Shown here: positions 42,827 through 55,524 of the stretch, piece after piece
How positions within the stretch are numbered: position 1 is the stretch's first letter
How the letters are laid out: every line of letters starts with the position of its first letter
From: Cyanoderma ruficeps
Taxonomy: Eukaryota; Chordata; Aves; Passeriformes; Timaliidae
Direction of reading: 5' to 3'
DNA: 64,000 nucleotides
NCBI GenBank assembly: GCA_008694505.1
Contig: VZDJ01000116.1
Location: 22,811,501-22,875,500 of the forward strand
Position numbers and translations under genes: made by a program
Notes under the pieces: model-generated
Told to the model about the DNA's origin: nothing
Database searches by the model: none
Seen by the model: only the letters and a program-made list of their open reading frames with translations

Positions 42827-42834
42827 TGTAAATA
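42827..42834 (+). promoter_or_regulatory. Pumilio response element candidate (TGTAAATA)
   Basis: Exact match to the PUM1/2 consensus TGTANATA within the presumed FHIP2A 3' UTR. A second match, TGTATATA, lies at 43070-43077 but runs into an AT repeat and is less telling. Confidence 0.4.
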
Positions 42835-43070
42835 GAAGCATTGTTTTATGGTTTTTTCATTTACATTTTGTATTTGATTTAGACTCTGATTTAGACAATT
42901 TTGTAATAAGCCATGTGCTAGCTCTGGTAGAACAAGTTTGTCCTCGGTTTCTCCTATAATATTCCTGGTATTCAGATTCTATCTGTGTAATGTTCTTACT
43001 CTATATTTGTCTGTGCAATATAAAAGCTGTGACTTGATGCACAGCTTGAGTCTGGTTGTACATCACCTAT

Positions 43071-43107
43071 GTATATATATACATATATATATACATATAT
43101 ATATATA
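43071..43107. repeat. AT-rich dinucleotide tract (TA with CA interruptions)
   Basis: TATATATATACATATATATA-type sequence in the presumed distal 3' UTR. It can fold on itself in RNA. Confidence 0.9.
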
Positions 43108-43508
43108 AAAGGACCAGAATCCCGAGCTTGCTTACACTATGATTAGTGTAAAGATTGCCACACTTCATTTTACAGGGCACAAGTAATCATGGAATGGCTT
43201 TGTAAATGCATGGTAATTTCTACCATAACCTGCTGTGCAATCTCACAGGTGACATTTTATTAGTGCTCTTTGTCTTGCTAGAAGAAATACTAACCTGAAG
43301 TACTTGATAAGATTAAAAGGGTCCTGGAGTAGACTTGGGGCTACATGGAAAATCCATATCTGATATTGCATATCATACAGGGTTTTCAAACCATGTCCTC
43401 AATGCTTTCTGTGCCCTGTAAAATAGTGTAATTATATAAAATATATACTCCTTGTTTTGCCTCCTGCCTTGTTTACATTAAACAGAGGATATTCAGTAAA
43501 AATTTTCT

Positions 43509-43514
43509 ATTAAA
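43509..43514 (+). terminator. Distal polyadenylation signal candidate (ATTAAA)
   Basis: CTATTAAACTTTGTGTAGG: ATTAAA followed directly by a GU-rich stretch, the arrangement expected of a working poly(A) site. Another ATTAAA lies just upstream at 43477-43482. Confidence 0.45.
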
Positions 43515-43699
43515 CTTTGTGTAGGTCACTTACTAACAGCGTTGCCAAGGTTTCACAGATGTGGGAATTTCCAACGAGGAATTGTTGAAACAGCCACATT
43601 ACCAGACATACAATATTAAGTTTTATGAAGGAGGTTGTGATAAAACTCAACTTTTTGTGCTAAAAAAAATGCATGGAGGATTAAAAGGGATATTCTCAA

Positions 43700-43705
43700 A
43701 ATAAA
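43700..43705 (+). terminator. Distal polyadenylation signal candidate (AATAAA)
   Basis: First canonical AATAAA after the FHIP2A stop, in CAAAATAAATTAATTTCAG. It may mark the end of the longest transcript. Confidence 0.4.
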
Positions 43706-43725
43706 TTAATTTCAGTGAAGCGACT

Positions 43726-46700
43726 GCTTCTGTTATTACAGAATCCGTAATAATTTTTGTATGGGTGACCTTGAGACAGAATATGTTTTAACATTTTACA
43801 TCATGCCTTTGATCCTGAAGTCCTCATTTATTTTGAGTCTGTCACTACAGACGTGTTTGCTGTACTGTGCTGTGCAGGGTACATGAATCAGCATGCTCTT
43901 GCCCAGGGAAATGGGGATCAGGGAAATGGGCAGGATGGAGCCATCCTGGGCACAGATTAACATCTGCTCTTTCCTGGGAGCACTGATATCCTTCCAGAAA
44001 GGCTGCAGCTGCTCAAGGCCTCGCTTTTCTATTGCATTTGAGTGTGTCAGTCACAACATTGGTCTGTTGGAGATAAATGTCATGGGGGTGAGTGAGCATC
44101 ATTTCTGCCTTCAGGGCCTTCGAGGAAGGCTTTTAAACACAGGGATTTATATATGTTTTTCTATATTTATAAATTAGGTTTGTTTTTTTCTATTTTTGGT
44201 TTCCTTATAGTTTTCATCAGCCTTTTAAAAATCTTGTTGCTCTGTAGGATCCCCTCTGAGGGCTGCACTTGGATGTTAAGCTGTTCCTCCTCGGTATTTA
44301 ACATCTACAAGTGCTCTTCCATCTTTAATAAGAACAGTGCTACAGCAAGATGATGCACTTGACAAGCTTTCATTATAGCTCTCTGCATCTTTCTCCCATC
44401 CTCTTGGGTCTCAGAGATTGTCATCTCCCACCCCAGACCACTTATCTGCTGTGTCTGCATGAGACATTCAGAGATTTAGGGAGACTTTGCTTTCTCAAGC
44501 AGTGAGGAGGTTGTATCAAAATGGAATGTTTTGCATCTTCTTATATTTTACTTTGATATTCTTGAAATGACTGAGTTACTGAAGCGTGGTTATCTTATGG
44601 CACTTGCATTCTGATTTAAGATTTGGGGGCTCTACATCCTGTTGAGGGGGGAAAAAAAGAGTGCTATCAGTGTGTGGTCTCTAATTCATATTCATTAACT
44701 CATTGTACAGATTATCAGCCAGAGTTCTCAGTGTAGATACAAGTAGCACAGGATCTGCTGATTTTGTTAACCTTTAAATATCAGCAGAAGTGGTGCTGTC
44801 AAAGCCTCAAGGCTTTTGCTGGTTTGGTATGTGATCCAGTTGGATTAAAGTGGATTAATGCTCAGTGAAGTGAATCTGTCCCAGGTTGTGTGAACCCTTT
44901 CAGCCTAAACCGTATGTTCCTTGTGCATCCTTTATCAGCTGAGGCTCCCTTTGAACGGTGAGAGGAAGGACTGAAGAGCAATTCAGGAATCAAGTGAAGC
45001 ATATGGTGGATTAAAATTTGCAGGTGTCATAAGCTTCCTGGAAATGCCAAAAAGAGAGTGTGAAATTTTAAATTTTACATGTTTTGACTGGTTGCCTTTG
45101 GGATTAGATCTGTGCCTTTGGAGTCAGATCTGTGAGGACAAAATGATGCATCTTGGAACGTGGTGTCTCACTGGGCTACTTGATTGCCCTTGCTGGGGAT
45201 GGCACATCCATTCTGAACTATGCTTCATTGAATTCCTGCTGGTTATTACAATTAATGGTGCTGCTGGTATAAAATCTGCCACGACAGTGCTGTGGAACTC
45301 ACAGCTTTGCCAGTGTCGTGGAACTTTGAAAAACAAGTAGATACTTCTTGCTAACTTTGCCTTTCTGCTCTACAGCATCATAACTCAATAGGGTTGAGTA
45401 TGGTGTCCCTTCCTCTGGTGAAACATTTTACAGGCTGAAAAATAAGGAAACACATGAAAGGGAGAACCCTGTTTCTGTGCTAGGCTGTAGGAACATATTC
45501 TCTTGATCACCTTAATTTTCAAGAAGTTGAAAATCATTTTCTAAAGTGAATGGTTCTCTTCCAAAAACAGGGGGGATATCCTCCACAGGGAGCCCTTGAC
45601 AGTGAGGATAAACCTGCCTCAGTAGTTTTGCCCTGAGCATGGCAGAAATCTGCTATTTGTTTTGTATGTTTGAAGATGTGTAGTATCTGAATTCCAGTTT
45701 GGAGAGATGAAGTAGGTGAAAATGTTATATGTAATACGTATAACAAGAGACAAGATACAGGAAGTTCTGTAGAAAATAGCAAAAGGTCTTATTTTAGAGA
45801 GGAGAGCAACAGAGGTAACTAAGTTTTGCATAGTTAAATTATGGCTTAGGGTTAGAGGAACATTAGTTCCCAATAAAAAGATTTGGAAGACTTAAGCAGC
45901 AAGACTGAAAGAATTTTGAAACCTTAATTTATGAAAATGCAATTAAGAATGAAGTAACATCGTTGAGGCAAACTGAAACTCCTTGTCAGTGAAAACTTCC
46001 TGACCTTGAACGTCACTAGATGAGAAGTGGAATGAGCCTGTAACCTCAAAATTTTGAAGGCAGACTGGACAAAAGCCATGGAATGTTTCAGAAGGGAACC
46101 AGCCTGTGTCAGTGAGGAGGTGAGGCAAACACACAGTTACATCCTTGGACTCCCAGCTGATGGACGTTTCCAGCACGACTTGGGTTTGTTCTGCTGGAAA
46201 GCAGGGAGATGGACTGAGCATCTCCTGTAAATGAGGGATCTCCTGCAGTCTGAGGGAAGCAATTTTCAGCTTTGCTGACCCCCCTCACTCACACAAGAGC
46301 CCCTCTGCAGATGCAGCACCCACCCACAGGAGGGGCACGGCATGATTAGCAGGGCAGGATCCCCCCATGCTGAGCTGCCTTGGAGAGAAGAAACAAATTA
46401 CCTGTTCTCTGCATCGTCATTATCCTTTACTTGAGAAACCCACTTCTACTTCCCTCATCTCCACATCCACAGGAAGCACCTGTCAAGTTTATATTTCTTC
46501 ATTTGGGTCATGAATTTTTATTTCCTAGCGTTTTCAGAGACTCCTATTTTATACTGTTAGCAGGTTGTCCATCAACACTGCACGTTTCCAGACAATTTTC
46601 TTTTCAGCTTCCTGAAAGGGAAAAAAAAAATCTTTGTATTGTTTATCGTGGCTTTTAGCCTCACATTCTCCTGCCTTGTTAATTCCATCCTTTCAAAGCC

Positions 46701-47683
46701 CTGAAAATGTTTTTTTGTCTTGTCCTTCACCTTGAGGATTCAGTAGTCAGCAGTTTGTGCAGCTCAGCAGGCAGGGAGTGTTATGGACAGCATGGATAAA
46801 ATCAGAGCTGTTTCTGCCCACCCGGGTCCTGCTGCAGGATCTGTACAGGAGGAAATCCCATCTGCGTAGAAAACGTGGAGTGGTCAGAGGGAAAACCTGG
46901 ACACACTGAAATCTGTGGAAATTTTGCTGTCAGGAGGAATGCACACAGTCTTCCCTCTCTGCTTCTCAAACTCTTCATGGCATTTCTGATAATGGCTTTT
47001 TCAGAAGGAAAAGCAGAGGAAAATTAAGAAAAAAAGTGGTTACTGAAGAAAACTGGATAGCCTGGACATATCTAAATGAAAGACACTGAAAACAAATGTC
47101 TTCTTCTAGCCTGGCAGCAGTTCTGAGCTCCCAACATCTGTAATTGGTGTCAGCTCAGCACAGGGACAGGACCTGGATCAGCTCTGGCATGTGTGGGACA
47201 GCTTGTCTGGAACCAGGGGAAATACAACAGTTTGTAACCCTCAGAGGGCATTTTAAAGAGTTACCACAGAAGTAAAGATAAACCAATGAGAGGAGAAACA
47301 GATTTCATGTATATTTATATAATATATATAATAGATATGAAATATGTATCATATCTATAATGTTTCTAATTGCTCAAAGCTTTATTATTTTATGCTATTT
47401 TTTTGTTCAAACAATCAAACACAAACTACTAAGGAATGCAGTCACCCCTTGCTTACATTGGTAAAAACTTAGCAGGATCATATAAGATTCATACTTCAGC
47501 CAGTAATAACTGAAGTATTACCCTCTCAGAGCCATCCAGCAGAAGGCTGTCTTGTCTTCTGGTAAATAAGACCTTCCACTAAGATTAGAACTCTGCTGTT
47601 CCCTGACTTTTTGTCAAAATTTAGGAGAAGTGGTAGTAATACTGGCTAAATCATGCATCAAAATTGTGTGAGAAGTTCTGTTT

Positions 47684-47727
<44 letters not shown>

Positions 47728-50707
47728 TAATGTCTGCTTCTATGGAGCCATGATCTCAGTTTAGATCATTAAATAAGGAGTTGGTTTAATATCAGCCAAT
47801 AAATCACAATAAGCCTTGATGTTTCCAGGATGGCAAATATGCTTATCAGATCATAATTTTACATTCTAAAAGATCAAGAGTGAGCACAAACCCTATTTCC
47901 CCCCTTTTATAATTAATTCCAAATGTCAATTTGGTCTATTAATATAATTCTAATTGCCAAATTTCTAAAATAGGGTTGCCTTTTTGTTTCTAAATATCAA
48001 CCAAACAGAATAATGAAAATATAGATGCCTTGATATGATTAAATGTGATCTGATCAACCAGTGGGACAGCCCACGGCTTCCTCTCTCTTCAATTTATGTC
48101 TCTCAAGTGAGATGCTGGCAAGGAGTGCTCTGGCTGGTCTTGCCTAAGAGGGGAAAGCTGCAACATGGAAAGTTTCTACCTTTTACTTCTGGGTTGGAAA
48201 ACAGAAGTACATTTTGATGGATACTTTGAGATTATGGCATATATACTTATCCTGGAAACCGTTATTTTTATATTTCATTTTATATTTCAGGAAGAAGCAA
48301 AGGTGTGGGAACTGTAAATAATGCCATGCCAGCCTCTGCAGCAGTTGATGCCATTTCAAGGCACATTTTACTCTTTAGCCCTGATCACTGTCTTATGCTG
48401 CCAATTGTTTAGTTATTTTTAAGCAGTTTGCTTACTAACCACGCACTGAGGTGATGCTGAGTATTCTGAGCAATTTTGTTGAGTTTGTGGTTTTGAGTGG
48501 CAAATAGGTTTTTCTCTCCCTGTGACAGATGGATGACTTAGTCTGTTAATAGAGGAAGCTATCACAGAGGAATTACATGTATAGGCTTCATTTACATTTT
48601 TTAAAGTGCAAGCTATATCGGTGAAATTCATCTTTCCAGCTCTTCAGGTATTAAACTGTTTGGTGGAAGGGGCTTGACTTCTTAGTCCTGACTCAGTTTT
48701 CTACGGAGACTTTCTGTGCCCAGTGGCTTGTGAACAATTACCAGAAGCTCCTAAGAAATTGCTCCAACATTGGCTTCAGTGTTTCTTACTTCAGTGGAAA
48801 AGTGTGGACTGCAAGAGCAAGCTGACCCAAATGCCAGATAGAGAAGTGCTCCAGGTTGGAACTGAAATTTGATAATGAAAACTCACACCATAATGAGCCA
48901 AGGTCAGTATAATTGTGTAACTCTACTATTTCAGCAGCTGAAGATTCCACCTGATTAACCTATTTATAGCATTGTATTAATTCAGTACCATTTATTCCAG
49001 ATGCTCCATGGAATTTTATAAACAGCCAAGGAGACACCAACCCTGAGTACAGTATGGAATGAACTGGCTTTCATTAAGTTAACTCCTGATATTCTGCTGA
49101 CGCCCTACCTTGAGCAATGTGTTAGCAGGGTCTGAGTTGGATGACAAATGAGAAACTTAAAAACAGCGTAATAATGCAGCTTTGAATGCCTGCTGTATTG
49201 TTTTGCCATCACTGGTAACAGGCCACAGGTTTAGTGCTGAGTTTGCAAGGTATAAAATGGGTTAGCAAACATATAAATGAACCCACATGTGTCTTAGAAT
49301 GAGACAAATCCATCACCATGAACATCACAGTCCTGGGGGAAGGCTCCAGACACCATTGCCCTCCAGCACCACCACCAACAGAGCCCCGAGGAGCTGGGAA
49401 AGGGACCACAACATCAGAAAGTGGGGTAAAACATAGGAAGAGCATTTTTAACGGTTTTATTATTAGCATTGAAATATTTTATGCCTAGACATAGCTGCTT
49501 CTTTCTGTGATAATTACATCTGGGCTGATAGTGGCTCTTGGAACAAACTGTAAGTATAGGAGGTAAGAGGATCAAACACACCAGGAAAAGTTTAGTCTCC
49601 TGCTGCCAGGGAGAAGACTCTGACAAAGCAGGGACAGACACTTCTATTTTCTGATGAAAAATGTCATCTGTTTTGTTGTTGGTTTTGATCCTGATACCCT
49701 CCATGCTGTGGAAAAAGCTGCTTGAGGGCTTTTCCTGCATGAGAACAGTGACATTTGATCTGAAATCTGTCTGCAGCCCAGAGTGGGGATATGCATGAGG
49801 CTGTTGGTATTTACCAACATTTAAATGGTGCTGTAGCTCCAACTGGAAGACTTTAGCCGAGTGCAGCTACACCATCCCTATTAAAGAAACAAGAGAACAC
49901 CTAAGTCCTCTCTCCAACCATGCATTTTATAAGAAAAGCTCTTTTTCCTTGGTTTGAATATAAACATATCTACTGAAGTCATATTCTACTCTACTACTGC
50001 CTCCAGGTTTACCCAGAATAAAAAATTGCTACTGTGACAGTCAGTATGACCAGACTGCTAAAATAGAAACATGGAATTTCATTCACATGATCATCATTGT
50101 TTAATCCAGCAAATATTACAATTCCATTCCATCAGAACATATTTTTCTTTGGAAAAATTGGGTCCCAAATAATTTCCTTCCCTGGGTTTTTTTTGCATTG
50201 TTTCAGTGACAACCTACTCACACCACATTTATTTTAAGGGGGTCAGTGTGCATGTGAGAAACAAAGCTCTCATTAGTGGGTACCATTCTTAGTATCCATT
50301 TGTCTCTTGGTTCCCTGAATCACTGATGTGAAGCATTTCCAGGGAGCTGATAATCACGATTTAAACCATTATGTTTTCTACCGTTTATAAGCATGTCTGA
50401 GCCAGAAATCATTCTGTGGCTGTTGCTGCTGCATCCTTCAGGGACAAAATGTTCTAAAGAGCTAATGTTGCTCTTTCATTAAGAAACCTATTCAGAACCA
50501 CAGAGAGTGATTTTGACAATGCAATTGGTAGTTGCTCTAGGGCAGGAGCTTGACAGGAGTCCTATTTTAAGCTAAATGAATGTATTCTGTTTATTTAAAG
50601 AAGCAGAGTCAGTTATAGATTTTGCTATGCATGCACAAGTATACACCTGTGCATCTTGTGCACTCTGCCTCTCCAGATTGCACAAAATAATGCTGCCTTG
50701 ATACATT
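43726..50707. other. Intergenic DNA downstream of FHIP2A
   Basis: No supported gene on either strand; the ORFs are short and lack known motifs. It holds a short hairpin at 47331-47358 and the (AT)17 tract at 47687-47720. TRUB1, the downstream neighbour in human, is not seen. Confidence 0.6.
47687..47720. repeat. (AT)17 microsatellite
   Basis: Perfect 34-base alternating A/T run; the longest microsatellite in the window and likely to vary between individuals. Confidence 0.97.
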
Positions 50708-50821
50708 AAAAAAAAAAAAAGTTTGCTTCTGGGGAGCCCTGGCATCAAGACTAGGAAAGAAAAAACAAAAAGCAAAAGGGAAAAAAAAAGAAGAAAAGAG
50801 AAAGGGAAAAAGAAAAGCGAG
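50708..50821. repeat. A-run and purine-rich tract
   Basis: A13 at 50708-50720, and an A/G tract at 50751-50821 with only scattered C. It lies 73 bases left of a minus-strand CR1 and could be simple repeat expansion. Confidence 0.8.
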
Positions 50822-50893
50822 ATTCCTACAAACCCAAGATCAGTCATTTAACCATATCTCATGTTTTTGTAGCATGAGCACATTTTGCCTTTT

Positions 50894-51192
50894 CATAGAG
50901 AATCACAGAATTATTTTGGTTGTAAAGGACCTCTAGGATCATTGAGTCCAACCCTTAACCCAGCACTGTCAAGGCCACCACTAAACCATGGCCCCCAGCA
51001 CCACATCTCCACATCTTTTAAATCCATCCAGGGGATGGTGACTCCAGCAGTTCCCTGGACAGCCTGTTCCAAACCCTGACCAGCCTTTTAGTGAAGAACT
51101 TTTTCCTAATATGCAATCTGAACCTCCACTGGATGCAACTTGTGTCCATTTCCTCTTGTCGCCTAGGAGAAAAGACCAACCCCACCCATGTT
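50894..51192 (-). mobile_element. CR1 LINE 3' fragment (about 300 bp), minus orientation
   Basis: Reverse complement of a CR1 3' end. On the + strand: GAGAATCACAGAATTATTTT, GATCATTGAGTCCAACCCTT, CCACCACTAAACCATGGCCC, GGGGATGGTGACTCCAGCAG, CAGCCTGTTCCAAACCCTGA and TTTCCTCTTGTCGCCTAGGA, in the expected order. The best preserved copy with minus orientation. Confidence 0.93.
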
Positions 51193-52637
51193 TTCTTGGG
51201 TGTAAGTGTGGGTTGAGAGGGAAAGGCATTTAGTGAATAAGTGAAATTGAGGTGAAGGTCACTGAGATTCAAAGTGACAGAAGAGATTAAGTCCTTGCAA
51301 AGATGAACAGGGGTGTAGCTTCACATCATGGTTTTTCTGGTGCCAAAGCTGGTTTTCAAAAGTTCATATCCTTAGCTGCTGGGCAGTGTGTTACATAAAC
51401 AACACTACACTGGTCATTGCACCACAGCCCAGAAAGTTCAACCAGCACAGGCAAAGGTTATAAAGTGCTGCAGAGGTGGAAATGTGAACCAGGGTGGGAA
51501 TGAGCAGCACATTTCCATTTGTCTCCACGGAGCAGAGCTGGAAAGAGCAGCAATCTCTGAGAAGGAAGGGTGCTTATGTGGTTGAGCTGTGGTCTGGGGA
51601 GCTGGAAGAAGATGGTTTCTGTTCCTGACCCTGCTGCGTGACCCAACATCTCTGTTAGTACAGCATCAGGGAAACATTACTGAAAGTGTTTCCTCAGAAG
51701 AGTGTAGCTATGTCTCATTAATGGCAGTGTAATGGAAGATGGTGTAAGAACACAGCATTGTTATCAGTCCCTCTCGTCCTTAAAAGTGTCACTGCTCAGG
51801 TAATCGCAGACTTTCAGAATTACATCTCCTGGTAGTGCTACCAAAGACATGCTTGTGTCTTAGCAAAATGTTCTCTGGAAGGAGTTTGGAGATCAAAGAA
51901 GTCTGGGCTTGATTGGAAACCAATTATCTACTGCCGTGTGGTCCTTTGAAAACTAACAGGATTTTTATTTCTTTGGCCTTTGATTCCCAAAATGAGCAAT
52001 ATAAAGATAAGAAATATGAGAACAAAAGAGTCAATGTACCAAGCAAAGAGTGGAAAGGGAAAGCAAGAATGTGCCCATAGGTTAGCTGGATAGATTAAGA
52101 CAAAAACAATCAGGTTTCTGGACCAGGAAATCCCAGCAAGCTACAGGTATAAGCAATATATCTTTCAGCTCAGTATCTCTGTAAGTCAGAAAAACACCCA
52201 AACAGGGCTGCAATATGGATTACCCATGGATGTCCATGGGAAGAACATTTTTTTTCTCCATATGCAACTGGAATTACAGTATTACTTGTGCAGCTGATAC
52301 TACTCAAAGTACCATTTCTTTGCTGTACCTTTAATCTTCTTGCCTACATTCTTTAGCCTTTCTCCTACTCTTTTCCTTGTTTGGCTTCATATTCCAGGAA
52401 GAGCCCAATGCCTACAAGTGTGCTTAGCAGCTCCAGCTCTTGTCATTTCCAGCACTGTCTGCAGCCTGTGGGCCAAGGAAAGCAGGTGCAGATCCATCCC
52501 CTCCTGTAGCATTTCACCCACTCTCATGGCCCCCTTACTTTAATTTTAGTTTCACTGTCTGGGGTCAGTCCTTGTACAGGGACAATTAACACGGAGCCTC
52601 TGAAATCCGATAGGGATTTAAAGCAATGGGTGAGTGG

Positions 52638-52651
52638 TTGCCACCTGGTGA
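52638..52651 (-). promoter_or_regulatory. CTCF-like motif
   Basis: TTGCCACCTGGTGA; the reverse complement contains the core CACCAGGTGGCA and fits the CTCF consensus at 12 of 14 positions. It also includes an E-box, CACCTG, so a bHLH or ZEB/SNAI site is an alternative reading. Confidence 0.35.
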
Positions 52652-55494
52652 GAGGAGGAGGAAGGAGGGGGAGGATGAATGAGCCGCCCTTTTCCTTTCT
52701 CATCCGGCGCACATTAGTGGATCAATGACTGAAATGGATGAGGGTGCTGCTGAAGTGTCGGCACTGCAATGATGTAGCTGCTATTAATGGCTAGAGCTCC
52801 AGCCCGGAAATTATAGATGAAGAAATGGAAAAAAAAAAATCTGTGGGCTCTGAATTGGTGATTTGATGATTGTAATTTAGTGCTCACTTTCATATTTCAT
52901 AAAAAGGCTACTGTGCACATTTTCAGAAGTTCGCCTGCTAGTTAAGGAAGGAATAAAGTCAATAGACTGTATTTGATCTAAATTCTCCTTCCACTCTCCA
53001 TCTAAGATACGTCACACAATCAGCAACGGTGGCTTTCCTTTAAATCAAGGTTCATGCCTTTCAGCAGATCTGTTTGCTGTGGGGAAATGTACCATTAGCC
53101 CTCTGGCTGTCTGGATTTAGAGCAAACATACAAAATATTTTAGTTTATATAGCCAGTGAACTCAACATATTTCAAGGTCAAATTCCCGTTTCACTAAAAC
53201 CACTGGCAAACACATGGTTATCTTCAGGCAGCCTGGATCTAGACAGAGTAAAGAAAAAACAACCCAAAACTGATCAAAGCAACCCCACAATCCCACAGCA
53301 AAAGCACCTTGTCTTGCAAAACTGTTGAAAAGGACAAATCTGCTATTCTCAGCTAAATCTGTGACCCGAGGGAGGCTGTACCCTTCCACCAGCAGTCTGA
53401 CCGATACCAGAATTCAACAGGGTTTTATCCATATTGACTTTCTTTGGGCTTCTCTTCTCCTACAGCAACCAGACGGGTCACAGAGGGGAGCAGAGGGGAG
53501 GGAGCTCAGCCCCCTCCTCACTGACAATGATGCAAAGCAACACCCTCCGCTTCGGAGACACTGAAAAGTGAATATATCAAATTCTTTAAGAAAGACATCT
53601 ATAGAGCAGTGTTCCCACTCTCATCTTTCAGGTTAACCTACTTTCTGCCTCCTGCTCTGAGGCTTTTCCCTGTGTCCCTGCTGCGGGTGGCTGCTGAGGC
53701 TGCAGCCGCCCTTTCTGCAAGCAGCCAAAGGGAAGGCATCCAGCATGGACTGGGTGAAACAACAATAGCTGCTCCTGAAAAGCAGTTCCTACCTAAATCC
53801 ACAGCAGTCACGCCTGCCGAGATGAGGGAATTCTGCCCTTCACATGATTGCATGACACTGCTGGGGCACCCGCCAGTCCCCACTCCCAGCCTTTCCTGCC
53901 TGACAATTAATTCCCCACAGCTCTCCTAGTGGAAGCTTCTGTGCGTGCCAAAAAGGTTTTCCTCTAATTTCAGTCTCCTAACTTTTTTTCTGTGCTCCCT
54001 AAATAGCAAAGACTGTCTGATAAGGCAGCCCGGGGTGAGCAAGGAGAGGAGGCACTGAGATAAACAACAACGGGTGATCGGGCATAAATATTTCAGAAAA
54101 ATGTGCCAGCGTAAAAGGCTTGGCTGCAGCTATTCCTCCTGAGGGGTCAGGTTGCAAAAGCCTCTTCCTCACTCCCCCAGCATCTGCCTGCCTGGCTCCG
54201 GGGCATGGACACATCCAAGCGCCTAATAAATTCCAGGGACGGGCAAAACAGGAGAGCAAGTATTTACTTTGCGCTCGTAAAACTGTGCTTATAATTCTGC
54301 CTTGTCGCTGGCTAATTAAAGCTTGCACAGCCAGTTCATCATCAGTCAGGGGCTGCCAGCCCCGCTCCCTGCCAGGCCGTTCTGGTGCTGTGAAAGGCGG
54401 CCCGATGTGACTCGGAGCGTTCCCCGGTAATTGCAGCGGCTCGTGTTCCACATGGCTGCGTGGCCGCTGCCCAGCCCTGGCCTATCATGGGCACATCATG
54501 AGCGTGACCCTGTGCTAACAGACTGGCTCACAGAAAACGCCTCACTGCAACTGGCATTTTATCTCAAAATGCCCATAATAGACAAAAATAACTCTGTACC
54601 ACCCTGCCCTAAGGATCCAAAGCACAGATTCAGTGTTCCCTGGGGGTTTCTGCTGTGCTGTTTCGAGAAGCTGCTCTGCCCCCGCAGCCCCAGGTTATCT
54701 CTCCCCAGAGCAGAGGCAGCAGAAGGGGATGATGCACTTGCTGCTCACCTCCCCTGGCTGCCAGGCCAGCTCCTGCCCTGAACACATCTGGTACATCCCA
54801 CAGAACTGTGGCACAGCTGTGTCATGCTTCAGGACAGACAGCCCGAGCTCTCAGCTCTCTGAGAAGGTGGGAACGGCTTTGCTCTGCTGAATTCTAATGG
54901 GAGGGGGACTCTGAGTCTCTTAGGCGGCCTCTTAGTGCAAAATATCACATTTGTAAAGACTGATAAAGAACTCAGGAAATTGCTAAAGACTGTGGGCTGA
55001 AAGTCACCCTGAAAGTCACATCAGACCCAAATGTTGTGTGCACAGAAGCATCTTGAAACCACTCAAGCTGTGTGAGTCAGGGTACATGCCAGCTTGGGAG
55101 TTCTCTGTGGATGGATTCAAGCAGTGGATTCAAGGATTCAAGTGGTGGGACTGCCCTGTCAATGAGCAGGTTATTCACGGTCCAACTCAAATTCATCTAA
55201 CATTTATGTTTTCCAAATGTGCAACAATCAGGATGCCAATCAGAGAAAAAGAAGTGGAGCAAAATCTTGAGTTCTGGGTTCATCTGAGGGCTTGTGGGTT
55301 CCTCTTGCACCCTCCAGAGCCCAGACAGTCTCGGTGACTCTCAGCCCTGCAGCCACGAGGCAAAAAATCCTCATTGTGCTCCTGCAAGGAAAAATGCTGC
55401 CAGAGCCCTGAGGTTCAAAGACTTTGCTCATGGAGTATGGGATATTTTAGAAAAGCTGGTTTCTTGCTCATTGATAATTTTTCCTCTTGCTCTG

Positions 55495-55524
55495 ATTACA
55501 ATACAATTACAATACAATTACAAT
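55495..55524. repeat. 11-bp tandem repeat (ATTACAATACA, 2.7 copies)
   Basis: Three exact successive copies, the last incomplete. Confidence 0.95.

Larger units (their letters stand above)
39729..43725 (+). other. FHIP2A: Probable FHIP2A 3' UTR (about 3.8-4.0 kb)
   Basis: No splice-compatible ORF follows the stop. The region is AT-rich with a GU-rich stretch (42591-42615), a perfect Pumilio-type site, an AT dinucleotide tract and candidate polyadenylation signals clustered near 43.48-43.70 kb. No AATAAA occurs before 43700, which favours a long 3' UTR. Its extent is inferred from these signals only. Confidence 0.5.

Noticed and set aside
45044..45340. 98-codon plus-strand ORF
   Set aside because: No motif, no start context of note, and no flanking exon-like signals.
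51590..51660. Possible old MIR-type SINE remnant (TGCTGCGTGACCCAAC)
   Set aside because: The match covers only a few bases and cannot be separated from chance by eye.
55113..55142. Three GGATTCAAG copies
   Set aside because: A small local slippage duplication with no sign of function.
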